From NCBI GenBank assembly GCA_017515635.1, contig JAFWFO010000040.1:1-33016 (forward strand): a stretch of 33,016 bases of DNA. The letters are read 5' to 3'. The stretch comes from Selenomonadaceae bacterium (lineage in GTDB: Bacteria > Bacillota > Negativicutes > Selenomonadales > Selenomonadaceae). Each line of letters starts with the position of its first letter. Positions within the stretch are counted from its first letter, which is position 1. Positions 1 through 7,730 of the stretch are shown here, piece by piece. The translations under genes and the position numbers were made by a program. The notes below the pieces were generated by a model that ran no database searches, had not been told where the DNA came from, and saw only the letters and a program-made list of their open reading frames with translations.

Positions 1-542
1 TCGTATTGATTGAGATTGTCGTAAGCCCCGCCGCGATTGTTGTATGCCTCGGCATCATTCGGGTCAAGTTCAATGGCTTTGTCGTAATTCTGAATCGCCT
101 GCTCGTATTGCTTGAGATTAACATAAGCAAGCCCGCGATTAGCGTAAGCCGCAACATCATTCGGGTCGAGTTCGATGGCTTTGTCAAAATCCCGAATCGC
201 CTGTTCGTATTGGTCGAGATTTAAATAAGCCCGTCCGCGATTGAAGTACGCCTCCGCCGAATTCGGGTCAATTTCGATGGCTTTGTCGAATTCTTGAATC
301 GCCTGTTCGTATTGGTCGAGATTTAAATAAGCCCGTCCGCGATTGAAGTACGCCTCCGCCGAATTCGGGTCAATTTCGATGGCTTTGTCGAATTCTTGAA
401 TCGCCTGCTCATATTGCTGTTGCTCGAAATAATCGTTGCCGCGCTTGAAAAATGTCTCCGCATCTTCGGCATGAGCGGCGGTCGTCATCAACAACATCAC
501 CGCAAAAATCGCAGTCAACGCTCGCTGAAAAACTTTTCTCAT
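1..542 (-). CDS. Exported TPR-repeat protein (3' part beyond window)
   Basis: Reading the minus strand from the ATG at 542-540 gives an open frame to the window edge (180 codons, no stop), so the gene is cut by the left boundary. Residues 1-25 form a Sec-type signal peptide ending in TAAHA, followed by tandem 34-residue tetratricopeptide units with the usual pattern (A-Y-N-RG-AY-L-QYEQAI-FDKAIE-DPN). At least five units are visible. TPR arrays are protein-protein interaction scaffolds; being exported, it probably acts in the periplasm or at the envelope. A strong GGAAGGGGG ribosome site sits upstream of the ATG, and a TTGAAA/TATGAT promoter lies at 570-597. Units two and three are nearly identical in DNA. 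Partner and process are unknown. Confidence 0.85.
   Translation of the reverse strand, partial: MRKVFQRALTAIFAVMLLMTTAAHAEDAETFFKRGNDYFEQQQYEQAIQEFDKAIEIDPNSAEAYFNRGRAYLNLDQYEQAIQEFDKAIEIDPNSAEAYFNRGRAYLNLDQYEQAIRDFDKAIELDPNDVAAYANRGLAYVNLKQYEQAIQNYDKAIELDPNDAEAYNNRGGAYDNLNQY
194..407 (-). repeat. Exact tandem duplication of one TPR unit
   Basis: Bases 194-305 are identical to 296-407, an offset of 102 bp, which is exactly one 34-codon TPR unit. The flanking units are similar only at protein level, so this copy arose recently or is kept identical by recombination. Confidence 0.85.
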
Positions 543-569
543 GTAAAATTCCCCCTTCCTTTGTCAAGA

Positions 570-597
570 ATCATAGCATGAAATTTTTATTTTTCAA
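570..597 (-). promoter_or_regulatory. Candidate sigma70-type promoter of the TPR gene
   Basis: On the minus strand TTGAAA (597-592), a 16-base spacer and TATGAT (575-570) stand about 28 bases before the ATG at 542. Confidence 0.5.
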
Positions 598-683
598 CCG
601 TCAACTTTTGAAGTACGTAAATCACTTTTGCCGACAAAAATTTTCTTTGCGCAAATAAATTTTCCTGCAACATGACGGACAAA

Positions 684-712
684 TTGACAAGCACGAATAC
701 ACATGATATATT
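684..712 (+). promoter_or_regulatory. Candidate sigma70-type promoter for the 784-2047 pair
   Basis: TTGACA (684-689), a 17-base spacer and TATATT (707-712) form a near-consensus vegetative promoter facing the gene at 784. Confidence 0.65.
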
Positions 713-722
713 CAAAAAAATT

Positions 723-749
723 TTAGCGTCACGGTCAAAAAGCCGATAA
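723..749 (+). promoter_or_regulatory. Candidate sigma28 (FliA/SigD) promoter
   Basis: GCCGATAA at 742-749 equals the consensus -10 element of flagellar sigma28 promoters. The -35 position (723-730, TTAGCGTC) matches the TAAAGTTT consensus poorly. A start near 757 would give a leader of about 27 bases to the ATG at 784. The flagellin gene of this window also has a sigma28-like element. Confidence 0.45.
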
Positions 750-783
750 AGCTTTTGAAAAAACTTTTTGGAGCGTGACAAAT

Positions 784-1260
784 ATGGACATTCGCGAAAT
801 TGCAAATCCTGCGACGAGTTTGGCGGGTACGTCGTCGCGCAGGAGCAAATCAAGCGGTATCGCCTCGGAATATTCCCAAATTCTTGCCTCGAAGATTGCA
901 AACGTCAAAACCGACATCGAAAAGATGAACGCGGTACAGGAAAAACTTGACGAGATTGCCGACTTGCAGGAAGAAATTACGGGCGAAGTCAAAATCAACG
1001 AAGATTCGGGCAACGCGAATCGAAACGACACAAGCGGCACGGTAAGTGCAAAATCTGTCGAAACAATCAAGCGTTTCATGCCGGACGGCTCGATTTTGAT
1101 AACAACCTACGAAGGCGGGACGATTACCGAGCAAATCAAACAGAAACCGCATTTGCAAATCGTGGCGGATTATTCCGCGCCGCGCAATCCGGACGGATCG
1201 GTTGCAACGAAAATCGAACGCACGCAAAGTTTGGATTTGGCGGCACTGTTGACGATGTAA
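784..1260 (+). CDS. Hypothetical protein, possibly in the flagellar regulon
   Basis: Not recognised. The 158-residue product has no signal peptide or membrane segment. Residues about 30-75 are helical and charged (coiled-coil-like, ending DLQEEITGEV). The C-terminal half contains a short beta-type motif (RFMPDGSILITTYEGG) and ends in a QSLDLAALLTM tail. The ATG at 784 is chosen because GGAG at 770-773 is correctly spaced for it; a GTG at 775 in the same frame would lie against the ribosome site. It is followed after 52 bases by a second unrecognised gene in the same direction, probably an operon. The sigma70-like and sigma28-like elements upstream suggest, but do not prove, expression with motility genes. 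Confidence 0.7.
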   Translation: MDIREIANPATSLAGTSSRRSKSSGIASEYSQILASKIANVKTDIEKMNAVQEKLDEIADLQEEITGEVKINEDSGNANRNDTSGTVSAKSVETIKRFMPDGSILITTYEGGTITEQIKQKPHLQIVADYSAPRNPDGSVATKIERTQSLDLAALLTM

Positions 1261-1312
1261 GCCCGACCCGCCGCCGGTTTGTAGTTTCGTTCAACAAAAG
1301 GAGGTTACCAAC

Positions 1313-2047
1313 ATGGACGTAAGCAACGTTTCAAGTGTGTCGCAAGGCATTGCGCAATACGCCGCGCAGACCAAAGGCACCACACAAGCAAAAGACGTCG
1401 ACAAAAATTCGACGGCATCAAATCAATCGTCGACGGCAAATGTCGGCGAGGCGTATGATGTGAACATTTCCGACGAAGCGAAACAAGCTCAACAAGCGGC
1501 GTCGGCATTAACACAACCCGAAGTCAAAGACGAGAACAGCGAGCTTGTCGGGGAAGCGAAAGGACTTTCCAAAGACCAAGTTCGTTATCTCGAAGAAAGC
1601 ATGGCGATGAACGAACAAGCTATGCTGAACTTGATGATTCAGGCTTTGACGGACTCGAACGACAAACTCCAAGGCTGGCTTGATGAAGGCGTCGGCATTC
1701 TGAACTTTGACGGCACGCAAATCGACGCGGCGCGCTTCGGTATGCCGGAAGTTGCGACGAATCCCGAAGATGCCGCAAAAGCCGTTGCCGAGGGCGGCGA
1801 TTGGTCTGTTGACGCGGTTGCGACGAGAATTTTTGATCTTGCGAAGGCAATCGCGGGCGACGATCCCGAAAAACTTTCCGCAATGGAAGCCGCAGTCGAA
1901 GAAGGCTTCAAGCAGGCGGGCGAGGTTTGGTCGAACGCGACGGGATTGCAAGACATGCCCGACATCACGAAGGACACTCAAGCCGAAATTAGGAAACGCT
2001 TCGAAGAACTTAAGAGCAACCTTAATCCGACTTCAGTTGTCCAATAA
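1313..2047 (+). CDS. Hypothetical helical protein (DUF5610-like region)
   Basis: The 244-residue cytoplasmic-looking protein has a Ser/Thr/Asn/Gln-rich start (to about residue 45), then a segment DVNISDEAKQAQQAASAL, and a helical C-terminal half around SVDAVATRIFDLAKAIAG and AVEEGFKQAGEVW. That C-terminal pattern resembles an uncharacterised domain often labelled DUF5610 or hydrogenase-4 component G in other genomes; this is recalled resemblance, not a search result. The N-terminus (MDVSNVSS) is reminiscent of flagellar hook- or rod-associated small proteins. A strong AAGGAGG lies 8 bases before the ATG, and a rho-independent terminator follows. Probably co-transcribed with the gene at 784. 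Confidence 0.75.
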   Translation: MDVSNVSSVSQGIAQYAAQTKGTTQAKDVDKNSTASNQSSTANVGEAYDVNISDEAKQAQQAASALTQPEVKDENSELVGEAKGLSKDQVRYLEESMAMNEQAMLNLMIQALTDSNDKLQGWLDEGVGILNFDGTQIDAARFGMPEVATNPEDAAKAVAEGGDWSVDAVATRIFDLAKAIAGDDPEKLSAMEAAVEEGFKQAGEVWSNATGLQDMPDITKDTQAEIRKRFEELKSNLNPTSVVQ

Positions 2048-2071
2048 AATTTTTCCAATCGAAACAACACA

Positions 2072-2103
2072 GGCTGTCCCGTTCGCGGGGCAGTCTTTTT
2101 TTG
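2072..2103 (+). terminator. Rho-independent terminator after 1313-2047
   Basis: A GGCTGTCCCG / CGGGGCAGTC stem with a TT(CG) loop is followed by a run of seven T. Confidence 0.85.
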
Positions 2104-2171
2104 CGTTGAGCGAAGTAATCGATATAACAGCGGCGAAAAATTTTGCCGATATAACACAAAAAATTTTAGGT

Positions 2172-3539
2172 TTATTCTCTCGGCATTGAAAGTTTTAAAG
2201 CTTCGCGCAGATTGTCCACGGGAATTAAATTTGCTTTGGCAGGTGACTTCGTAAGCTCCGCAAAATTTTTTTTCGGCAAGATAATATTCGTGAAACCCAT
2301 GCGAACAGATTCTTCGACACGTTGACGGGCTTTGCTCACGGCGCGAACTTCACCGCTCAAACCGACTTCGCCGAAAATCACGCATTGCGGCAAAAGTTTC
2401 CTATTCGCGAAACTCGACGCCAACGCCACGGCAAGCGGCAAATCCGTCGCCGGCTCGTCGATTTTTATTCCGCCCGCAGTTTTGACATAAACGTCACACG
2501 CCCCGATTTTCAAATGCAGGCGTTTTTCCAGCACGGCAAGCAAAAGTTGAATTCGTTTGATGTCCACGGCGTCTGAAGTTCTTCGCGGCGGCATGAACGG
2601 CGTCGGCGCAACCAACGCTTGCACTTCGACCAAAAGCGGGCGCGTGCCCTCGACCGTCGGGACAATCACGCTGCCGATGTCGTCGGCTCGTTCCGGCAGA
2701 AAAAGTTTCGACGCGTCCGGCACGTCCTCAAGTCCCGTGTCGCGCATTTCAAACAATCCGATTTCGCTCGTCGCCCCGAAACGATTTTTTATCGCCCGCA
2801 AAACTCGGAAGTCGGCATTTCGTTCGCCCTCGAAAAATAAAACTGTGTCAACGATATGTTCAAGCACTCTCGGCCCCGCCAATGAACCGTCTTTGGTGAC
2901 GTGCCCGATTATGAACGTCGTCACGCCCAAACTTTTCGACAAGCGCATTAATCCCGCCGAACATTCGCGAACTTGCGACACACTGCCCGGCGCGCTCTCG
3001 ATTTCCGAACGGTAAATTGTTTGAATCGAATCGACAATCAAAAGTTCAGGCGACAATTTTTCGACGTGATGAGTTATTCGCTCGAAATTATTTTCCGCAC
3101 AGATGTAAAGTTCATCCGCCAACGCGTTCAATCGTTCGGCGCGCATTCGGATTTGTCGCGAACTTTCTTCGCCCGTGACGTACAAAACTTTTTTGCCGCC
3201 GCGTGCCACATTCGCGCAAACCGCCAATGTCAAACTCGACTTGCCGACGCCCGGATCGCCCGCGATTAAAATTATCGACCCGGGAATTAATCCGCCGCCC
3301 AAAACGCGATCAAGTTCACCCGAACCCGTCAAAAAGCGTGGCAATTCTTCCATGTCGACTTCGGCAATTCTTCGCGGCAATTCAAAGGCACTTGTCAACG
3401 CGTGAGGATTGTCCGAAACTTCGGCGACTTCTTCCTCGACAAGTGTATTCCATTTTCCGCACGCGGGACATTTGCCGAGCCATTTGACAGACTCCGCGCC
3501 GCATTCCTGACAAACGTATTTTCTGTTTCGTTTCGCCAT
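2172..3539 (-). CDS. radA: DNA repair protein RadA (Sms)
   Basis: RadA is a RecA-like branch-migration ATPase acting in recombinational repair. The 455-residue length is typical. The sequence shows an N-terminal zinc finger (C10, C13, C24, C27), Walker A GDPGVGKS at 94-101, Walker B LLIVDS at 166-171, the RadA hallmark KNRFG at 251-255, and a C-terminal Lon-protease-like domain from about 290 to the end. The ATG at 3539 is preceded by GGAG and lies 3 bases after the stop of the trmK gene, so the two are translationally close and probably co-transcribed. Several Firmicutes place radA among housekeeping genes in this way. Nothing unusual was seen in the sequence. Confidence 0.97.
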   Translation of the reverse strand: MAKRNRKYVCQECGAESVKWLGKCPACGKWNTLVEEEVAEVSDNPHALTSAFELPRRIAEVDMEELPRFLTGSGELDRVLGGGLIPGSIILIAGDPGVGKSSLTLAVCANVARGGKKVLYVTGEESSRQIRMRAERLNALADELYICAENNFERITHHVEKLSPELLIVDSIQTIYRSEIESAPGSVSQVRECSAGLMRLSKSLGVTTFIIGHVTKDGSLAGPRVLEHIVDTVLFFEGERNADFRVLRAIKNRFGATSEIGLFEMRDTGLEDVPDASKLFLPERADDIGSVIVPTVEGTRPLLVEVQALVAPTPFMPPRRTSDAVDIKRIQLLLAVLEKRLHLKIGACDVYVKTAGGIKIDEPATDLPLAVALASSFANRKLLPQCVIFGEVGLSGEVRAVSKARQRVEESVRMGFTNIILPKKNFAELTKSPAKANLIPVDNLREALKLSMPRE

Positions 3540-3542
3540 TAG

Positions 3543-4214
3543 TCAATCTCCGTTTAACGAGTCAATTTCTTTTTGCAACGCGGCGAATTTTTCTTTAGTC
3601 GCATAAAATTTTCCGGACGTTCGGGCGACGGAACTTTTATTCATTTCGTCAAGCACACGACGAATTTTTTCCGCACGTTGCTGTAAAAATTTTTTCTTCA
3701 GCGGCGACGAATCCCGTTTGAAATTTTTCGGAACCGATTCGGAAATTTTTACCGCGCTGATTATTTCGTAAATGACGCCGCCCGCTTCCGCCAAATCTTC
3801 GTCGTCGACAGCCCAGCCGTTTTCGTTAAGCCAGGTACGAACTTTTTCCGACGCGTTCATCGGTTGCAAAATTAACTGCCGTGCCGCGTTGACGACTTCA
3901 GGAGATTCGTCCAAAATTTTCGTGATGAGCGCGCCGCCCATGCCCGCAATGCAAATCGTGTCGACTTCGCCCGCCGACAAAATTTTCAGCCCGTCGCCGT
4001 GTCGCGTGTCGATAACTTTTTCCAGTCCCGCCGCCGAAATATTTTTTCGTGCCGCTTCCAACGGTTGCAAATTTTTTTCTGTCGCCGTCACAAAAGTTGC
4101 CCGCCCGCTTTTAATCAGTTCAATCGAAAGATAACCGTGGTCGGCTCCCACGTCCGCCACGCGACTGCCTTCCCGCACAAAATTTATCACCGCGTCGATT
4201 CGCGCATCTGTCAT
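3543..4214 (-). CDS. trmK: tRNA (adenine(22)-N1)-methyltransferase TrmK
   Basis: TrmK methylates N1 of adenine 22 in tRNA using S-adenosylmethionine. Diagnostic features are the SAM-binding ADVGADHGYL at residues 20-29, GMGG at 91-94 and LQPM at 116-119, followed by a Lys-rich helical C-terminal region. The ATG at 4214 is preferred (223 aa) because AAGGGG precedes it by 6 bases. An in-frame ATG at 4250 exists, but it falls inside the flagellin terminator hairpin, so it cannot plausibly be the start. The gene follows flagellin in the same direction and is followed by radA after 3 bases. I see no strong promoter of its own; low read-through from flagellin or an internal promoter would be needed. 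Confidence 0.93.
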   Translation of the reverse strand: MTDARIDAVINFVREGSRVADVGADHGYLSIELIKSGRATFVTATEKNLQPLEAARKNISAAGLEKVIDTRHGDGLKILSAGEVDTICIAGMGGALITKILDESPEVVNAARQLILQPMNASEKVRTWLNENGWAVDDEDLAEAGGVIYEIISAVKISESVPKNFKRDSSPLKKKFLQQRAEKIRRVLDEMNKSSVARTSGKFYATKEKFAALQKEIDSLNGD

Positions 4215-4235
4215 AGCTGTCCCCTTTTGCAAACC

Positions 4236-4262
4236 AAAAACCGCCGACATTTCTGCCGACGG
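4236..4262 (-). terminator. Rho-independent terminator of flagellin
   Basis: On the minus strand a 9-bp stem CCGTCGGCA / TGTCGGCGG with a GAAA loop (4262-4241) is followed by TTTTT. It overlaps the upstream, disfavoured start codon of trmK. Confidence 0.85.
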
Positions 4263-4343
4263 TCTTTTGAGTATCGAACATCATGTGCAAAACGCACACG
4301 CTTTTTGACTTCAGACTTTGACGTCCTCCGCCGAATTTCAACC

Positions 4344-5645
4344 TTACTGGAGCAAGCTCAGAACTGCACTCGCATTCTGGTTGGCCTGTGCCAACATCGA
4401 TTGCGAAGCCTGCAACAACACGTTGTTCTTCGTGTAGTTCGTCATTTCTTTCGCCATATCCGCGTCGCGAATCGTCGACTCTGCCGCTTGGACGTTCTCG
4501 CTCGAGGTCGTCAAGTTGCTGCTCGTGTATTCCAAACGTGCCTCAATCGCGCCGATTGTCGTCTGCTGGTCAAGAGCTTTAGCAATTGCGTTTTCAATCG
4601 CGTTGATCGCCGCATTAGCATTGTCTTTCGTCGTAACGCTCAGTTTGTCGCCCTTGCTACCTTTCAGACCAAGAGCTTCGGAACGCATGTCGCCCAATCC
4701 AACTTTAATCGCAACGTTCGCTTCCGCGCCAACATGGAAGTTCAGCGAATTGTCGCCACTATTGTTTTCAGCACGCTGATACTGCTTGAACTGGTCGAGT
4801 GCCGCGTTTGCCGCTTTCTTCACGTTGCCCTGTCCATCGAGGATGCTGATTGTGAAGCCGGAAACTTGAGTCGAAACACCCGGTGCGGAAGCCATGACTG
4901 CGACACCGGCTTTTTTATCGGGCGAATAAATCGGAAGATTGAACTTGTCTTTCGCGAAAGTTTTTTCAGCGGTGACATCTTCGGCTGTAGCACCTGTGGC
5001 AATCGCAACAAGATCACTCAATTTTTGAGTACCTGCACTGTTGCCGGTCACCGTGTGGGTGGTACCGTCAATAACCCACGAAACTTGGTACTTGTCATCT
5101 GAGGTAATTTCAAGAGCATCGCCTGCACGGTTGGAAAGAGTAGATAAAGCAGCACCTTTGGAGGTGCCTTCCTTCAAGCTCTGGTTGAGCAAAACCGTCT
5201 TCGAGGCCGAGACTACATTGTTTTTCGTTCCGTCCACGAGATATTTGCCGTTGAACGTAACAAGCGCGTTGTCGTCGATTTGGTCGATGAACTGGTCGAC
5301 TTCTTTTTGAATCGTCTTGCGATCTTCGTCCGTGTTGCTATCGTTCGCCGAGTTGATGGCTTTTTCTTTCAGCGCTTTCAGAATTTCAATCGTGTTGCCG
5401 ACTGCGCCTTCTGCAGTTTTCATCAAGCTCGAGTCGTTCTGCGAGTTCTGGTTCGCTTGGTCGAGAGAACGGATTCTCACGCGCATACGTTCGGAAATCG
5501 CATACCCTGCCGCGTCATCTTGCGCGCTGTTGATTTTCATGCCGCTCGAAACTTTGGTCAAGCTCTTCTGCAACGCACTGCTGTTTTGGTTCAACGTATT
5601 GAGCGTGCGGACTGCGGCCATGTTGTTCTTTACTACCATACCCAT
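4344..5645 (-). CDS. Flagellin
   Basis: Structural subunit of the flagellar filament, exported through the flagellar type III apparatus and so lacking a Sec signal. The 433-residue product has the conserved D0/D1 N-terminal region (NNMAAVRTLNTLNQN, then SSGMKINSAQDDAAGYAISE) and the matching C-terminal coiled-coil region ending AQANQNASAVLSLLQ; the middle (about 150-340) is the variable surface-exposed D2/D3 part. The ATG at 5645 has AAGGAGG 7 bases upstream; the frame stays open 24 codons further but without a ribosome site. A long leader with a sigma70-like and a sigma28-like promoter precedes it, and a clean terminator follows. The family is usually named hag or fliC; I leave the symbol open. 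Confidence 0.96.
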   Translation of the reverse strand: MGMVVKNNMAAVRTLNTLNQNSSALQKSLTKVSSGMKINSAQDDAAGYAISERMRVRIRSLDQANQNSQNDSSLMKTAEGAVGNTIEILKALKEKAINSANDSNTDEDRKTIQKEVDQFIDQIDDNALVTFNGKYLVDGTKNNVVSASKTVLLNQSLKEGTSKGAALSTLSNRAGDALEITSDDKYQVSWVIDGTTHTVTGNSAGTQKLSDLVAIATGATAEDVTAEKTFAKDKFNLPIYSPDKKAGVAVMASAPGVSTQVSGFTISILDGQGNVKKAANAALDQFKQYQRAENNSGDNSLNFHVGAEANVAIKVGLGDMRSEALGLKGSKGDKLSVTTKDNANAAINAIENAIAKALDQQTTIGAIEARLEYTSSNLTTSSENVQAAESTIRDADMAKEMTNYTKNNVLLQASQSMLAQANQNASAVLSLLQ

Positions 5646-5813
5646 GGTTATTTCCTCCTTGATCTTCCTAGAGATGTTTTCCGTTAATCGACGGTTTCCT
5701 TTCCGCCGCTTAAACAAACGAGTCTATCTGCCGCCGCGTCCGTCGACGCGACTCGACAACTCGCACGCGTAACGAGTGCCGCAGACTTGCTCATTCATTC
5801 GCCTTTGAAAACT

Positions 5814-5841
5814 TTATCGTGAAACTCTCAGAGAAACTTAA
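5814..5841 (-). promoter_or_regulatory. Candidate sigma28 promoter of flagellin
   Basis: On the minus strand TTAAGTTT (5841-5834), 12 bases, then CACGATAA (5821-5814) match the TAAAGTTT-N11-GCCGATAA flagellar consensus at 7/8 and 6/8 positions with spacing off by one. The start would be near 5807, about 160 bases before the ATG. Confidence 0.6.
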
Positions 5842-5869
5842 GCGTTCCAGAAAAATTTTCTTGTGGTGA

Positions 5870-5898
5870 ATTGTATCAAACAAAATTTTTCCCGTCAA
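5870..5898 (-). promoter_or_regulatory. Candidate sigma70-type promoter upstream of flagellin
   Basis: On the minus strand TTGACG (5898-5893), a 17-base spacer and TACAAT (5875-5870) form a near-consensus promoter, about 55 bases upstream of the sigma28-like one. Confidence 0.6.
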
Positions 5899-5930
5899 CA
5901 ATTATTGCGCCGCCCGAAAAAAATTTTTCG

Positions 5931-6320
5931 TTAAGTCTTCGTTTTGTTCGTGAATTCGCCTGAAGTTTTTCCGTCCAAAGTTGCTCGCGATTCTCCGCCG
6001 TCGGTTGCGGCCGTTATTGCGTATTCCGTTGCATTGATTTCCGTGGCGGTGCCGTTAATGTAAGCTTTGCCCGCAGGCGGCTTGACGTTGCCGACATCTT
6101 TCAGGTAATCGGAAAGTTGATTGAGCGTTGTCGGATATGTGCCCTTTTCCATGTAGTAAATTGAAATTGCGGTGTCGATTGTGGACAGGTCGGATTGAAT
6201 TTTCGCCGTGTTGGCGGCGGTCGTCACGGACGTGAAGCGCGGCACCGCAATCGACGCGAGAATTCCGATGACCATGACCATTAAGATGACTTCAAGCGTT
6301 GCGAAGCCACGTTGATTCAT
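5931..6320 (-). CDS. Type IV pilin-like / pseudopilin protein
   Basis: The 129-residue product begins MNQRG|FATLEVILMVMVIG, a class III (prepilin peptidase) signal with Gly at -1, Phe at +1 and Glu at +5, followed by the hydrophobic N-terminal helix through about residue 30 and a short globular domain. Such proteins are processed by PilD/ComC-type peptidase and assembled into type IV pili, competence pili or type II secretion pseudopili; the short length and YPTTLNQL segment resemble GspG/PilA minor types. The ATG at 6320 has GGGGAG upstream and places the processing site correctly; the frame extends upstream without support. It has its own promoter and stands alone, without other pilus genes in the window, so which machine it serves is not known. 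Confidence 0.88.
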   Translation of the reverse strand: MNQRGFATLEVILMVMVIGILASIAVPRFTSVTTAANTAKIQSDLSTIDTAISIYYMEKGTYPTTLNQLSDYLKDVGNVKPPAGKAYINGTATEINATEYAITAATDGGESRATLDGKTSGEFTNKTKT

Positions 6321-6348
6321 TTTCGTCACTCCCCGAAAAGTTTTTTTG

Positions 6349-6377
6349 ATTATAAAATTTTTGGCGTCACGTCGCAA
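6349..6377 (-). promoter_or_regulatory. Candidate promoter of the pilin-like gene
   Basis: On the minus strand TTGCGA (6377-6372), a 17-base spacer and a perfect TATAAT (6354-6349) lie about 30 bases before the ATG. Confidence 0.65.
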
Positions 6378-6431
6378 CAAAAAAATTCCCGCAACCGAAG
6401 TCACGGAAATTTTTTATAAATTCATGATAAT

Positions 6432-7697
6432 TCATTGGTCGACGCGTTTAATGTTTGCTCCGAGGCTGACGAGTTTTTGAACGAGATTGTCATAGCCGCG
6501 ATCGATGTGGTGAATGTAACCGACTTGCGTTTCACCTTCGGCAACGAGAGCCGCCAAAACAATCGCCGCGCCCGCCCGTAAATCTGTGGCTTTGACTTGA
6601 CAACCCGTCAATTTGTCTTGTCCTTCGACAACAGAAGTTCGCCCGTCAATTTTAATTTTCGCGCCCATGCGTCGCAATTCGTCGACGTGCATGAAACGAT
6701 TTTCAAAAACTGTTTCGGTGACCATGCTTGTGCCTTCGGAGATGGTGAGCATTGCCATAAATTGCGCTTGCATGTCGGTCGGGAATCCGGGATAAGGCAA
6801 AGTTTTTATGTCGACGGCACGCGGACGCCTGTCACAAATAACGCGAATTCCGTCAACGTCCTCAATGACCGTGACGCCCGATTCTTTGAGTTTGGCAATA
6901 ACGGGCTTGAGATGTTCGCTTATGGCGTTGGCAATGTACACGTCTCCGCGAGTCATTGCGGCGGCAATCATGTACGTGCCGGCTTCGATTCGGTCGGGAA
7001 TAATCGTGTAGTCGCGGGCAATCAATTTCGGCGCGCCTTCAACTTTGATGACGTTGGTGCCGGCTCCGCGAATCTTCGCGCCCATGATGTTCAGATAATT
7101 TGCCAAGTCGACAATTTCGGGTTCCTGCGCGGGATTTTCGATAATGGTTTGTCCTTCAGCCATTGACGCCGCCATCAAAATATTTTCGGTCGCGCCGACG
7201 CTGGGGAAGTCCAAATAAATCTGCGCGCCTTTCAAGCCGTTGGGGGCAACAGCTTCAATGTAGCCGTGACCGATTGAAATTTTCGCGCCGAGAGCTTCAA
7301 AGCCTTTCAAGTGCAAGTCGATCGGGCGCGTGCCGATTGCGCAACCGCCGGGCAATGAAATTTTCGCCCGTCCCAAACGAGCAAGCAACGGCCCCATAAT
7401 CAAGAACGACGCACGCATTTTGCGAACGAGATCATAAGGTGCGGTTATATTTTCAATCGTCGAGGCGTCGACGAACAATCTGCAAGTTTCGGTTTCGTGA
7501 CGAACTTTGACGCCGAGTGAACGCAAGACGTTGCTGATTGTGCGCACGTCGTCAAGGTTCGGAACTTCGTCCAAACAAGTCTCCCTGTCTTGACCGAGGA
7601 GCGTCGCCGCAATGACGGGGAGCACGGCATTTTTCGCGCCGCTGATTTTTACGGTGCCGCTCAATCGGTTGCCGCCTTTTATAATAAGTCTCTCCAA
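6432..7697 (-). CDS. murA: UDP-N-acetylglucosamine 1-carboxyvinyltransferase MurA
   Basis: First committed step of peptidoglycan synthesis: transfer of enolpyruvate from phosphoenolpyruvate to UDP-GlcNAc in the cytoplasm; target of fosfomycin. The 421-residue length is canonical. K22-N23 of the SGAKNA motif and the catalytic cysteine C119 in GGCAIGTRP are present, so the enzyme should be active and of the fosfomycin-sensitive type. The start codon is TTG at 7697, preceded by AAGGAGG 9 bases away; a stop lies in frame just upstream, so no ATG alternative exists in front. It starts 33 bases after the S55 peptidase gene and is probably co-transcribed with it. A weak start codon may keep synthesis low. 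Confidence 0.97.
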   Translation of the reverse strand: MERLIIKGGNRLSGTVKISGAKNAVLPVIAATLLGQDRETCLDEVPNLDDVRTISNVLRSLGVKVRHETETCRLFVDASTIENITAPYDLVRKMRASFLIMGPLLARLGRAKISLPGGCAIGTRPIDLHLKGFEALGAKISIGHGYIEAVAPNGLKGAQIYLDFPSVGATENILMAASMAEGQTIIENPAQEPEIVDLANYLNIMGAKIRGAGTNVIKVEGAPKLIARDYTIIPDRIEAGTYMIAAAMTRGDVYIANAISEHLKPVIAKLKESGVTVIEDVDGIRVICDRRPRAVDIKTLPYPGFPTDMQAQFMAMLTISEGTSMVTETVFENRFMHVDELRRMGAKIKIDGRTSVVEGQDKLTGCQVKATDLRAGAAIVLAALVAEGETQVGYIHHIDRGYDNLVQKLVSLGANIKRVDQ

Positions 7698-7730
7698 AAT
7701 TTCAATCCTCCTTAAGTTTCGGGCACGGGA

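Noticed and set aside
735..1227. Minus-strand frames at 735-1079 and 850-1227 opposite the gene at 784
   Set aside because: No ribosome sites, and they oppose a gene with promoter and GGAG site.
3999..5102. A 367-codon plus-strand frame over trmK and flagellin
   Set aside because: Crosses two genes with clear homology and a terminator; the product is Arg/Cys/Phe-rich without domains.
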